NCBI GenBank assembly: GCA_900557385.1
Contig: USSP01000089.1
Span: 1-7,504 of the forward strand
Origin: an uncultured Lachnospiraceae bacterium
GTDB taxonomy: Bacteria > Bacillota > Clostridia > Lachnospirales > Lachnospiraceae
Direction of reading: 5' to 3'
Length of the DNA: 7,504 nucleotides
A program made the position numbers and the translations under genes. Position 1 is the first letter of the stretch. The number at the start of each line of letters is the position of its first letter. The notes under the pieces are model-generated. The model was not told the origin of the DNA. It worked only from the letters and a program-made list of their open reading frames with translations, and made no database searches. This document shows positions 1 to 6,099 of this stretch, in pieces.

Positions 1-10
1 ATAAAACATA

Positions 11-29
11 CACCCCCACCCCCCCCGCC
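11..29. repeat. C-rich homopolymer tract beyond the hydrolase stop codon
   Basis: Two C runs (5 and 8 bases) separated by a single A, then GCC, lie 2 to 20 bases beyond the stop codon of the NlpC/P60 gene. On the coding (minus) strand this is a G-rich tract just 3' of the stop. It lies outside the reading frame, so length changes would not alter the protein. Runs of this kind are prone to slippage and to sequencing error. No hairpin-plus-T-run terminator is visible before the window edge. Confidence 0.6.
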
Positions 30-30
30 G

Positions 31-1194
31 TTAAATAATGCGGCGCACGGTAAGAATTGGACGGTAAGTCGCTTTGCTGATTTTGATACCGGTTTTCTGG
101 GTGCTGGCGTGAACAATATAGCCGCCACCCACATACATCGCCACATGACCTTCATAACAAATCACATCGCCGGGCTGCGCGTTGGCATAATCCACCGCAG
201 TGCCGGCGCTTCTTAATGAATAAGAATTCCGGGGCACTTTATAGCCAAAATCACTGTAAATCCGGTAGATAAAGCCGGAGCAGTCTGCTCCATTGGTGAG
301 ACTGGTTCCTCCCGGTACATAAGGATTTCCGATAAACTGACAGCCATACATGGCAATCTTTTTGCCTAAATCACTGCCTGCCGAGCTGGAAATAATAGAG
401 GTATCAAAGGCTTTTACCGTATAAGTACCATTTACCACCTGGGCAGTGGCTTTCTTTCTGGCTTCCTCATCCTGAAGCTTCTTAATCTGCTTGGCTTCCT
501 CCGCTATGGCTTTTTTCAACTTGGATGCCTGCGCTTTCGCGGCAGCAATCTGGGCATCATAATCCGCAGAAACTGCTTTTTTCTCTGTCAGAAGCTGATC
601 CAGATAAGTCTGTTGTTCCACCAAATCCGCCTTATCAGCCTCTAAATCTGCCTTTTGCTGTTCCAGATTTGTCTGAATTTCTGCGATTTCTTCCTTTGTA
701 TCCACATACTCCTGTAGCAGGGTACGGTCATATTCATAAAGCTTTTCCACATACTCCGCCTTATTCAGCATATCGGAGACACTGGTAGCCTCCATAAGCA
801 ACTCCAGATAGGAGTCATCCCCTTTCTCATACATGTACTTCATGCGTACCTTCATGGCATCGTATTGGGCTTCCTCGCTGGTCTTTGCTTCCTCATACTG
901 CGCCCGTGCCACATCGATGTCTGCCTCTTTCTGATGGATATCATCTTCCAGTACCCCGATGGTGGTCATCATATTGATCAGTTCCGCGTCCAGATCGGCA
1001 ATCTCTTCATCCACAAGTTCCTGTTGGGCAGAAATATCATCAATATTATCGTTCACATCATTTAATTTATTCTGGTTTTCCTTCTGTTGCTGCTGCAGAT
1101 CCGAGATCTGATCTGCCTGAACATAAAAAGCTGTCCCCATAAACAGAGAGAACGCCATGCCCAGTGCCAGAAACTGTTGTATTTTCTTCTTCAT
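31..1194 (-). CDS. Secreted coiled-coil NlpC/P60 peptidoglycan hydrolase (PcsB-like N-terminus)
   Basis: The 387-residue product is a probable secreted cell-wall endopeptidase. Residues 1-27 form a signal peptide (MKKK, hydrophobic core, cleavage predicted after VQA at 27). Residues 28 to about 250 are a Gln/Glu/Lys/Ala-rich coiled coil. The stretch around YMYEKGDDSYLELL (120-133) resembles the PcsB/CwlO-type coiled-coil domain that in relatives is controlled by FtsEX. After a short linker, residues 277-387 form an NlpC/P60 domain with the expected Cys-His-His triad: C305 in ADCSGF, H350 in GHVAMYVG and H362 in VHAS. NlpC/P60 enzymes of this layout usually cut D-iGlu-diamino acid bonds in stem peptides; the exact bond here is not visible. 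The start at 1194 is supported by GAGGA six bases upstream (1201-1205). The gene is complete and transcribed alone behind the asnS terminator. No ftsEX neighbour is in view, so dependence on FtsEX is inference. Confidence 0.93.
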   Translation of the reverse strand: MKKKIQQFLALGMAFSLFMGTAFYVQADQISDLQQQQKENQNKLNDVNDNIDDISAQQELVDEEIADLDAELINMMTTIGVLEDDIHQKEADIDVARAQYEEAKTSEEAQYDAMKVRMKYMYEKGDDSYLELLMEATSVSDMLNKAEYVEKLYEYDRTLLQEYVDTKEEIAEIQTNLEQQKADLEADKADLVEQQTYLDQLLTEKKAVSADYDAQIAAAKAQASKLKKAIAEEAKQIKKLQDEEARKKATAQVVNGTYTVKAFDTSIISSSAGSDLGKKIAMYGCQFIGNPYVPGGTSLTNGADCSGFIYRIYSDFGYKVPRNSYSLRSAGTAVDYANAQPGDVICYEGHVAMYVGGGYIVHASTQKTGIKISKATYRPILTVRRII

Positions 1195-1211
1195 AAGTCA
1201 TCCTCAAATTT

Positions 1212-1223
1212 CTGCGTTCGCAG
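1212..1223. repeat. Short inverted repeat CTGCG-TT-CGCAG in the hydrolase leader
   Basis: A 5-bp inverted repeat with a 2-base centre lies between the predicted promoter and the ribosome site of the NlpC/P60 gene. The centre is too short for an RNA hairpin loop, so if it has a function a DNA-bound dimer is more plausible. It could be a chance repeat. Confidence 0.3.
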
Positions 1224-1249
1224 TCGCCTGCTTTTGTTTTCTCACATTC

Positions 1250-1258
1250 AGTATAGCA
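1250..1258 (-). promoter_or_regulatory. Extended -10 promoter of the NlpC/P60 gene
   Basis: On the minus strand the sequence reads TGCTATACT: an extended -10 TG dinucleotide and a -10 box with 5 of 6 consensus bases. The -35 position 17 bases upstream (1273-1278, TTCTCT) is poor and falls inside the asnS terminator hairpin. Transcription would start near 1243, giving a leader of roughly 50 bases. Confidence 0.5.
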
Positions 1259-1259
1259 T

Positions 1260-1296
1260 AAAAAAGCTTCCCAGAGAACATTGCTCCGGGAAGCTT
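1260..1296 (-). terminator. Intrinsic terminator after asnS
   Basis: A perfect 9-bp stem (AAGCTTCCC at 1264-1272 against GGGAAGCTT at 1288-1296) extends inward past one mismatch by three more pairs (1274-1276 with 1284-1286), leaving a 7-base loop. On the minus strand the stem runs into six T residues (1265-1260). It begins 27 bases after the asnS stop codon, the expected place for the end of the lipoprotein-asnS unit. Confidence 0.88.
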
Positions 1297-1323
1297 GTCT
1301 TAAAATTTTATAACAGCTTACTC

Positions 1324-2715
1324 TTATAATTCGCAGTTATTTACAGTACGAGGGAAGGGAATGACATCACGGATGTTGCCCATACCGGTGAGGTACATAA
1401 CACAACGCTCAAAGCCCAGTCCGAAGCCTGCATGTCTGACAGAGCCATATTTACGAAGATCGAGATAGAACTGGTAATCTTCTTTCTTCAGTCCCAATTC
1501 TTCCATACGTTTCTCCAGAATCTCCAGATTATCTTCACGCTGGCTGCCCCCGATAATCTCGCCGATACCGGGCACGAGGCAATCCATCGCTGCTACGGTC
1601 TTACCATCCTCGTTCAATTTCATATAGAACGCTTTAATCTCCTTCGGATAATCCGTCACAAATACCGGACGTTTGAAGATTTCCTCGGTAAGGTAACGCT
1701 CATGCTCGGTCTGTAAATCACAGCCCCAGAATACCTTATAATCGAATTTATCGTTATGTTTCTCCAACAGTTCAATGGCTTCTGTATAGGTAACATGTCC
1801 GAAATCGGAATTTACCACGTGATTCAGACGCTCCAACAGTCCCTTGTCGATAAACTGATTGAAGAAATTCATCTCTTCCGGTGCATTCTCCAACACATAA
1901 CGGATAACGAATTTCAGCATGCTCTCTGCCAAAACCATATCATCGGTAAGATCTGCAAAACAGATTTCCGGCTCAATCATCCAGAACTCAGCCGCATGGC
2001 GGGTGGTATTGGAATTTTCTGCACGGAAGGTAGGTCCGAAGGTGTATACATTCTTAAAGGCAAAGGCATAAGTCTCTACATTCAACTGCCCGGATACGGT
2101 AAGATTCGTCTGTTTGCCAAAGAAATCCTGACTGTAATCCACACTGCCATCCTCATTCTTCGGCAGTTCGTTCATATCCAGCGTGGTTACCTGGAACATT
2201 TCCCCCGCACCCTCACAGTCACTGGAAGTGATGAGCGGTGTATGAACATAGACAAAGCCCCGCTCCATAAAAAACGTATGGATTGCGTAAGCAATGAGGG
2301 AACGCACACGGAATACCGCCTGAAACGTGTTGGTACGCGCTCTTAAATGAGGAATCGTACGGAGATACTCAAAGGTGTGACGCTTTTTCTGTAACGGATA
2401 ATCCGGATCGGATGCGCCTTCCAGAATAATCTCCTCTGCCTGCATCTCGAAAGGCTGCTTGGCATTAGGTGTTGCCACGATTTTTCCTCTTGCCACAATG
2501 GCTGCACTGACACCCAGCTTTGCAATCTGATCAAAGTTTGCCAGCTTGTCACTGTATACAATCTGTAAGGTTTCAAAGAAGGTTCCATCATTGATTACAA
2601 TAAAACCAAAGGTTTTGGAATCGCGGTTACTGCGAACCCAGCCTCCTACAGTTACTTCCTTGTCGGTAAATGCTTCTCTGTTGCGGTATAACTCTCTGAT
2701 TTCGGTCAGTTCCAT
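1324..2715 (-). CDS. asnS: Asparagine--tRNA ligase (class IIb)
   Basis: AsnRS charges tRNA-Asn with asparagine in the cytoplasm. The 463-residue product has an N-terminal OB-fold anticodon-binding domain (about residues 15-105) and a class II catalytic core. Motif 2 reads FGPTFRAENSNTTRHAAEFW (about 226-245) and motif 3 reads GFGLGFERCVMYLTG (about 430-444), ending in RDVIPFPRT. Length and the NNCEL terminus fit full-length bacterial AsnRS. An upstream in-frame ATG at 2724 would add MNK, but the G run (2725-2730) then abuts the start with no spacer. From 2715 the same run sits 9 bases upstream, and the resulting MELTEIRELYRNRE beginning resembles family members I remember. The gene follows the FKBP lipoprotein by 21 bases, so the two are probably co-transcribed, and it is followed by an intrinsic terminator. 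I see no missing catalytic residues. Confidence 0.96.
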   Translation of the reverse strand: MELTEIRELYRNREAFTDKEVTVGGWVRSNRDSKTFGFIVINDGTFFETLQIVYSDKLANFDQIAKLGVSAAIVARGKIVATPNAKQPFEMQAEEIILEGASDPDYPLQKKRHTFEYLRTIPHLRARTNTFQAVFRVRSLIAYAIHTFFMERGFVYVHTPLITSSDCEGAGEMFQVTTLDMNELPKNEDGSVDYSQDFFGKQTNLTVSGQLNVETYAFAFKNVYTFGPTFRAENSNTTRHAAEFWMIEPEICFADLTDDMVLAESMLKFVIRYVLENAPEEMNFFNQFIDKGLLERLNHVVNSDFGHVTYTEAIELLEKHNDKFDYKVFWGCDLQTEHERYLTEEIFKRPVFVTDYPKEIKAFYMKLNEDGKTVAAMDCLVPGIGEIIGGSQREDNLEILEKRMEELGLKKEDYQFYLDLRKYGSVRHAGFGLGFERCVMYLTGMGNIRDVIPFPRTVNNCEL

Positions 2716-2736
2716 TTTGTTCATCCCCCCGTTTAT

Positions 2737-3954
2737 TTACTCTGTTACTTCCTTGTCGATGACAGTGGTATGTGCTTTCAGCAAATCCATTACCTGATTA
2801 TAAACCATGATAAAACGCTGAGCCTCTAAGTCTACGCCTGCTTCCACCAGATCGTCTGTGGACTCATAACCATACTGCTGTGCTGTTTCTTCAAGCTGTG
2901 CCATAACCTCATCCTCGGTTACGCTAATCCCCTCTTTATTGGCTACTGCCTGAATTGCTACAAACTGTTTTGCATATTCCTGCTTATTGGAGCCTAACAT
3001 CACACGTAACTCTGCCAGACTGTCATAGCCATAGTAGTATTTTACAAAAGTTTCTCGATCCATCTGGTATAACATGGAATAGTAGTCAGCCTGTGACAGA
3101 ATGTTCTGATATACCTGGTTAAACCAGATGTTTCCTACTTCCTCAGGAATCTCTGCATCGGTAAAGGTGCAATTATCCACAAACTCGGTTAAAATGGCAT
3201 CCTGCACTGCATTATCATGCTCTTCTTCTGCACTCGCCATTAGCTGTTCTTCTGCATAGGCTCTGTAATCTTCAACCGTATTGCAGTCCTCATTCAATGC
3301 ATGTGCCATGGTATCATTAAAATCATCCAGGGTTGCCACAATGAAGTTTATGGTTACGGTAAAGACTGCGGGTTTTCCTGCAAAATCAGGATTGTTCTGG
3401 TACGGATCCGGGAAGGTTACATCAATATCAGCGGTTTCTCCGGGCATAATCTTCTTTTCTACGATTCCGCTCTCGAAACCGTCAATAAAGCTGCCGGAAC
3501 CCAATGTCAGATTGTAGCCGGTGTCGCTTCCGTTATCAAAAGCTTCTCCGTCCATCTTACCCACATAGTCGATATTTACGGTATCACCATCAACAGGAGC
3601 ACGGTCCGTAACTCCAGCCTCCGGAGTCGTGGCACTCTGTAATGCCCTGGTAATGTAATCATCAATATCGCTCTCGGATACGGCAGCAGGTGCTACTGTT
3701 ACGGTAAGATTTTCGTAATCTCCAAGTTCTACATAATCCTCAACCGGAATCTGATCCGGTGCAATGGTATCTAAAAGTGCAGAATCTGCATCTTCTGTGG
3801 TGGCTGCCGTCTCATCTGTTACTGCACTCTCGGTAGTTTCTGCGACACTTGCAGACTCACCGGTTTCGGTGGTCTCACTCTGGCTGCTGCCGCAAGCGGT
3901 CAGGTTACTGATGGTCATTGCTGCTACAAGCAGTAATGCTAATTTCTTCTTCAT
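2737..3954 (-). CDS. Trigger-factor-like FKBP peptidyl-prolyl isomerase lipoprotein
   Basis: The 405-residue product looks like an extracytoplasmic folding factor. Residues 1-21 are a lipoprotein signal peptide with lipobox LTAC (lipidated C21). Residues 22-60 form a Ser/Thr/Glu/Ala-rich linker that would hold the protein off the membrane. Residues about 118-206 are an FKBP/trigger-factor PPIase domain: VNIDYVGKMDGEAFDNG, then GSGSFIDGFESGI, then VTFPDPY and FAGKPAVFTV. Residues about 207-398 match the helical trigger-factor C-terminal chaperone region. The ribosome-binding N-terminal domain of true trigger factor is absent and replaced by the lipid anchor, so I do not name it tig. It probably assists folding of secreted proteins, in the manner of PrsA, which is inference. 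TGGAG nine bases upstream supports the start at 3954. It shares a unit with asnS downstream and has its own promoter in the divergent region. Confidence 0.9.
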   Translation of the reverse strand: MKKKLALLLVAAMTISNLTACGSSQSETTETGESASVAETTESAVTDETAATTEDADSALLDTIAPDQIPVEDYVELGDYENLTVTVAPAAVSESDIDDYITRALQSATTPEAGVTDRAPVDGDTVNIDYVGKMDGEAFDNGSDTGYNLTLGSGSFIDGFESGIVEKKIMPGETADIDVTFPDPYQNNPDFAGKPAVFTVTINFIVATLDDFNDTMAHALNEDCNTVEDYRAYAEEQLMASAEEEHDNAVQDAILTEFVDNCTFTDAEIPEEVGNIWFNQVYQNILSQADYYSMLYQMDRETFVKYYYGYDSLAELRVMLGSNKQEYAKQFVAIQAVANKEGISVTEDEVMAQLEETAQQYGYESTDDLVEAGVDLEAQRFIMVYNQVMDLLKAHTTVIDKEVTE

Positions 3955-4015
3955 GTCTGTTTACTCCATTCTTTCTATTATGGTTATAATCCCCCATCAA
4001 TAGTAATCGGTTGAT

Positions 4016-4044
4016 ATTGTACCACAAAGCCCTTGCTATTAAAA
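4016..4044 (-). promoter_or_regulatory. Promoter of the FKBP lipoprotein-asnS unit
   Basis: On the minus strand TGG-TACAAT gives an extended -10 element with a 5 of 6 box at 4016-4021. The -35 position 17 bases away (4039-4044, TTTTAA) is weak. The leader to the ATG at 3954 would be about 55 bases. The element overlaps the opposing plus-strand promoter at 4033-4061. Confidence 0.45.
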
Positions 4045-4061
4045 GCCTTTTTTGCTATAAT
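4033..4061 (+). promoter_or_regulatory. SigA-type promoter of the small membrane-protein gene
   Basis: TTGCTA (4033-4038; 4 of 6), a 17-base spacer, then a perfect TATAAT (4056-4061) preceded by an extended TGC. The start of transcription would be near 4068, about 28 bases ahead of the ATG, with AGGAGG in between. This is one of the clearest promoters in the window. Confidence 0.75.
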
Positions 4062-4095
4062 ACATTTCGTTCAATTCAATATAGGAGGTAGCAAA

Positions 4096-4575
4096 ATGCC
4101 GACATGGGTTATTGTATTATTAGTGATTGTCGCTGTTCTGGCAGTCATTTTAGGAGTTCTGATCTTCCTTGGCAAGAAAGCTCAGAAGAAACAGGCTGAG
4201 CAGCAGGCGCAGATTGAAGCTGCCAAGCAGTCAGTTTCCATGTTAATCATTGATAAAAAGCGAATGAAACTAAAGGATGCCGGTCTACCGCAAATGGTAC
4301 TGGATCAGGCTCCGAAGCTGATGCGTGGTTCCAAGCTTCCTATCGTAAAGGCCAAGATCGGTCCCCAGATTATGTCTCTGGTAGCCGATGAGCGAATCTT
4401 TGATTCCATCCCGGTTAAGAAGGAAGTAAAGGCAACGGTCAGCGGTATCTACATTACCGATGTAAAGGGACTTCACGGTAAGATCACTTCCGATCAGCCT
4501 AAGAAGAAAAAGAGTAAATTCCGTCAGGCTTTGGAAAAAGCACAGGAAAAGGCCGGAGCAAAACCGGTTAAATAA
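4096..4575 (+). CDS. Single-pass membrane protein with conserved basic cytoplasmic domain, unknown function
   Basis: A 159-residue protein with one N-terminal transmembrane segment (residues 4-26, nearly all V/I/L/A). It is followed at once by KKAQKK, so the positive-inside rule puts the rest in the cytoplasm. Residues 30-45 are a Gln/Ala-rich helix, and 48-130 are a compact domain with MLIIDKKRMKLKDAGLP, then LPIVKAKIGPQIMSLVADE, then VKKEVKATVSGIYITDVKG. The tail (136-159) is very Lys-rich. I recall similar unnamed proteins from Clostridia but no assigned function. The start at 4096 is fixed by AGGAGG with a 7-base spacer (4083-4088). An in-frame ATG 63 bases upstream lies ahead of the predicted transcription start and is not used. 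The gene is a single-gene unit ending in a strong terminator. Confidence 0.88.
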   Translation: MPTWVIVLLVIVAVLAVILGVLIFLGKKAQKKQAEQQAQIEAAKQSVSMLIIDKKRMKLKDAGLPQMVLDQAPKLMRGSKLPIVKAKIGPQIMSLVADERIFDSIPVKKEVKATVSGIYITDVKGLHGKITSDQPKKKKSKFRQALEKAQEKAGAKPVK

Positions 4576-4582
4576 GAAAAAG

Positions 4583-4610
4583 AAGGACTGCCAATCAGCA
4601 GTCCTTTTTT
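4583..4610. terminator. Bidirectional intrinsic terminator shared by convergent genes
   Basis: A 9-bp stem (AAGGACTGC at 4583-4591 with GCAGTCCTT at 4598-4606) around a 6-base loop is followed by T residues to 4610 on the plus strand. On the minus strand the other side gives CTTCTTTTTC, so it can also stop the ispE operon. It begins 7 bases after the membrane-protein stop codon. The right arm and loop contain the last codons and the TGA stop of the opposing DUF1934 gene. Confidence 0.88.
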
Positions 4611-5023
4611 GATGCAATACACATTTCCAGCCGGCAGGTGGATAGCCGGATTCCGGCTGATTCCAGATCATACTGTGCTGATGCCAGCAATCTGTCTTCT
4701 TCCTCTATAATCTCCACGCATTTCGTCTCGATTTCCATCGGAATCGTTCCAAAGGGTGTCCGGTACATACACTGGGTTCTTCTCCCCGGAATCAATTCCA
4801 TTTTTACCTGGACGGCTCCCCGTTTTGTCAGGAAAACGCTGCCGCTGCCGATATGAAGAAGTGTTTTCACTTTCTGGGGCAGTTCCGCCATTTCCTCTTC
4901 ATAGCTGATATAGTGACTATTTCCCCGGAAACAATAAGTTCCCTGGGTCCGGGTTTCCACCCGTTCCTCTTCCCCCTCCCGGTCCTGTATTCCCAAAAGT
5001 TCAACGGTTACTTCCTTTTTCAT
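4595..5023 (-). CDS. DUF1934 / YwiB-like small beta-barrel protein
   Basis: A 142-residue, probably cytoplasmic protein that I place in the DUF1934 family (Bacillus YwiB), small calycin-like beta-barrels with no established role. Supporting features are the alternating-strand pattern, TRTQGTYCFRGNSHYISYEEE (about 25-44), KVKTLLHIGSGSVFLTKRGAV (about 51-71), the CMYRTPFGTIPMEIET stretch (85-100) and a final strand pair. Family length is normally about 140 residues. It has no signal peptide or membrane segment. It is the last gene of the ispE operon, 31 bases behind the small membrane protein. Its ribosome site is weak (GGAA nine bases ahead of the ATG), so translation may depend on upstream genes. 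The C-terminal SKKDC is encoded by the transcription terminator, with the TGA stop in the hairpin loop. Confidence 0.85.
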   Translation of the reverse strand: MKKEVTVELLGIQDREGEEERVETRTQGTYCFRGNSHYISYEEEMAELPQKVKTLLHIGSGSVFLTKRGAVQVKMELIPGRRTQCMYRTPFGTIPMEIETKCVEIIEEEDRLLASAQYDLESAGIRLSTCRLEMCIASKKDC

Positions 5024-5054
5024 CCTATTTCATTCCAATCTATCAGTCAGACAG

Positions 5055-5294
5055 CTATTGCTCCAACCATTCTTTCCAGGTTTCCAGCAGGCTGAAACGG
5101 ATTTCCACTCTTCCCTCCCGGATTGCCTGCTCCAGTTCTTCCGGAAGCTGTCCGGGATCGATGTTTTCCCCTTCCGCCACCACGCAGATATCTTCCGTCA
5201 GACATAGCTCCGGGTAGATGATTCCCCAGAAAAATCCACTATATGCTCCCAGTAATAATAAGCGTCCCAGCAAAATCCTGATCTGTCTGTTCAT
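5055..5294 (-). CDS. 79-residue single-pass membrane protein, unknown function
   Basis: I do not recognise this gene. The product has a basic start (MNRQIRILLGR), one transmembrane segment (about residues 7-27, LLGRLLLLGAYSGFFWGII), then a short acidic domain with two Cys (31 and 37), IDPGQLPEELEQAIREGRVE (45-64) and a Trp-containing helix at the end. The positive-inside rule predicts that the C-terminal part faces outward. The start at 5294 is fixed by AGGAGG nine bases upstream. A longer reading frame begins only at a TTG at 5336, with no ribosome site. It lies between the GntR regulator and the DUF1934 gene in one direction with no terminator, so operon membership is likely. Its role cannot be read from context. 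Confidence 0.75.
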   Translation of the reverse strand: MNRQIRILLGRLLLLGAYSGFFWGIIYPELCLTEDICVVAEGENIDPGQLPEELEQAIREGRVEIRFSLLETWKEWLEQ

Positions 5295-5388
5295 TCTATT
5301 GATCCTCCTGACATAACCTTTTCCAGTATCTGGCAATTCCGGTTTCTGTTAGGAAGTATTCCCTGTTTATGGGAACATAATCATTTTC

Positions 5389-6099
5389 TTAGAAGCTGCC
5401 ATTCTTTTTCTTTTCCTGTGCAGCATTTTCCTCTCGAATCTGCCGGAGAATAGAAGCTTCCTGATTATCGATATGGAGCTTGGCAGCCCTCGCCGCCGTC
5501 TCTTTATCATTATTTATAATGCTTTCATAAATAACCCGATGTTCCTTCATCAGCGTATCATGCTGGCTTTCATCTTTGATATATTCAAAGCGATACCGGT
5601 ACATCTGCTGAGACAGATTATGAATCAGCTGGATCAGGCGATCATTTCCCGTTGCCTCTACAATGATATCGTGAAGTGCCACATCTGCCTGGGCAATCAC
5701 CCTGGCATCCTTGGTCCTGGTCGCTTCCTCAAAGGCATTGCATGCCTCTTTTAATTTTGATTTTTCTTCATTGGTAATCCGGTCGCAGGCAAGTTCGGCA
5801 CAAAGGGCATCCAGTGCCCGACGTACCTCCAGTACATCCTTTAAGTTTTTCTCCGTAATCCGCGCTACTTCCGCGCCTTTGCGGGGAATCATGGTTACCA
5901 GCCCTTCCAGTTCCAGTTTGCGGATTGCTTCACGGATCGGGGTACGACTGACTCCCAGTTTATCGGCCAGATGGATCTCCATCAGACGTTCTCCCGGCTG
6001 CAGCTGTCCTGTAAGAATTGCCTGACGCAGGGTATCAAACACCACATCCCGTAAGGGCAGAAATTCTTCATTACTATTTAAAGTCAGAGAGTCGCTCAT
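5389..6099 (-). CDS. GntR-family transcriptional regulator, FadR subfamily with FCD domain
   Basis: A 236-residue DNA-binding regulator. Residues 17-80 are the GntR winged helix, with LRDVVFDTLRQAILTGQLQPG followed by LADKLGVSRTPIREAIRKLE (recognition helix about 51-63) and GLVTMIPRKGAEV (wing). Residues about 86-215 form an all-helical FCD ligand domain with the family's probable metal-binding set: D139 and H143 (ADVALHDIIVEATGN), H187 (KEHR) and H209 (KLHIDN). Proteins of this subfamily usually sense small carboxylates or other metabolites; the ligand here is unknown. The ATG overlaps the ispE stop by 4 bases (ATGA), and GGAG sits seven bases upstream, so translation is probably coupled to ispE. 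Boxes matching the family's operator overlap the operon promoter (7034-7068), so autoregulation is likely. Confidence 0.93.
   Translation of the reverse strand: MSDSLTLNSNEEFLPLRDVVFDTLRQAILTGQLQPGERLMEIHLADKLGVSRTPIREAIRKLELEGLVTMIPRKGAEVARITEKNLKDVLEVRRALDALCAELACDRITNEEKSKLKEACNAFEEATRTKDARVIAQADVALHDIIVEATGNDRLIQLIHNLSQQMYRYRFEYIKDESQHDTLMKEHRVIYESIINNDKETAARAAKLHIDNQEASILRQIREENAAQEKKKNGSF

Noticed and set aside
1756..2346. Plus-strand open frame of 196 codons inside asnS
   Set aside because: It lies entirely antisense to a well-matched asnS gene, has no ribosome site and shows no recognisable domain.
2737..3954. Naming the lipoprotein as cytoplasmic trigger factor (tig)
   Set aside because: The ribosome-binding domain with its GFRxGKxP signature is absent, and a lipoprotein signal is present instead.
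4033..4095. 21-residue N-terminal extension of the plus-strand membrane protein
   Set aside because: Its ATG lies in the promoter, upstream of the predicted transcription start, and AGGAGG marks the ATG at 4096.
4285..4671. Minus-strand open frame of 128 codons antisense to the small membrane protein
   Set aside because: It crosses the shared terminator and two real genes, has no ribosome site and its composition looks like a reverse-frame shadow.
5295..5336. TTG-initiated extension of the 79-residue membrane protein
   Set aside because: The extension encodes the AGGAGG ribosome site of the internal ATG, which shows that the downstream start is used.
5359..5375. Hairpin TTCCC/GGGAA after the GntR gene, considered as a terminator
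   Set aside because: The stem is only 5 bp with a 7-base loop and no T run follows, so it is not an intrinsic terminator; the operon probably continues.
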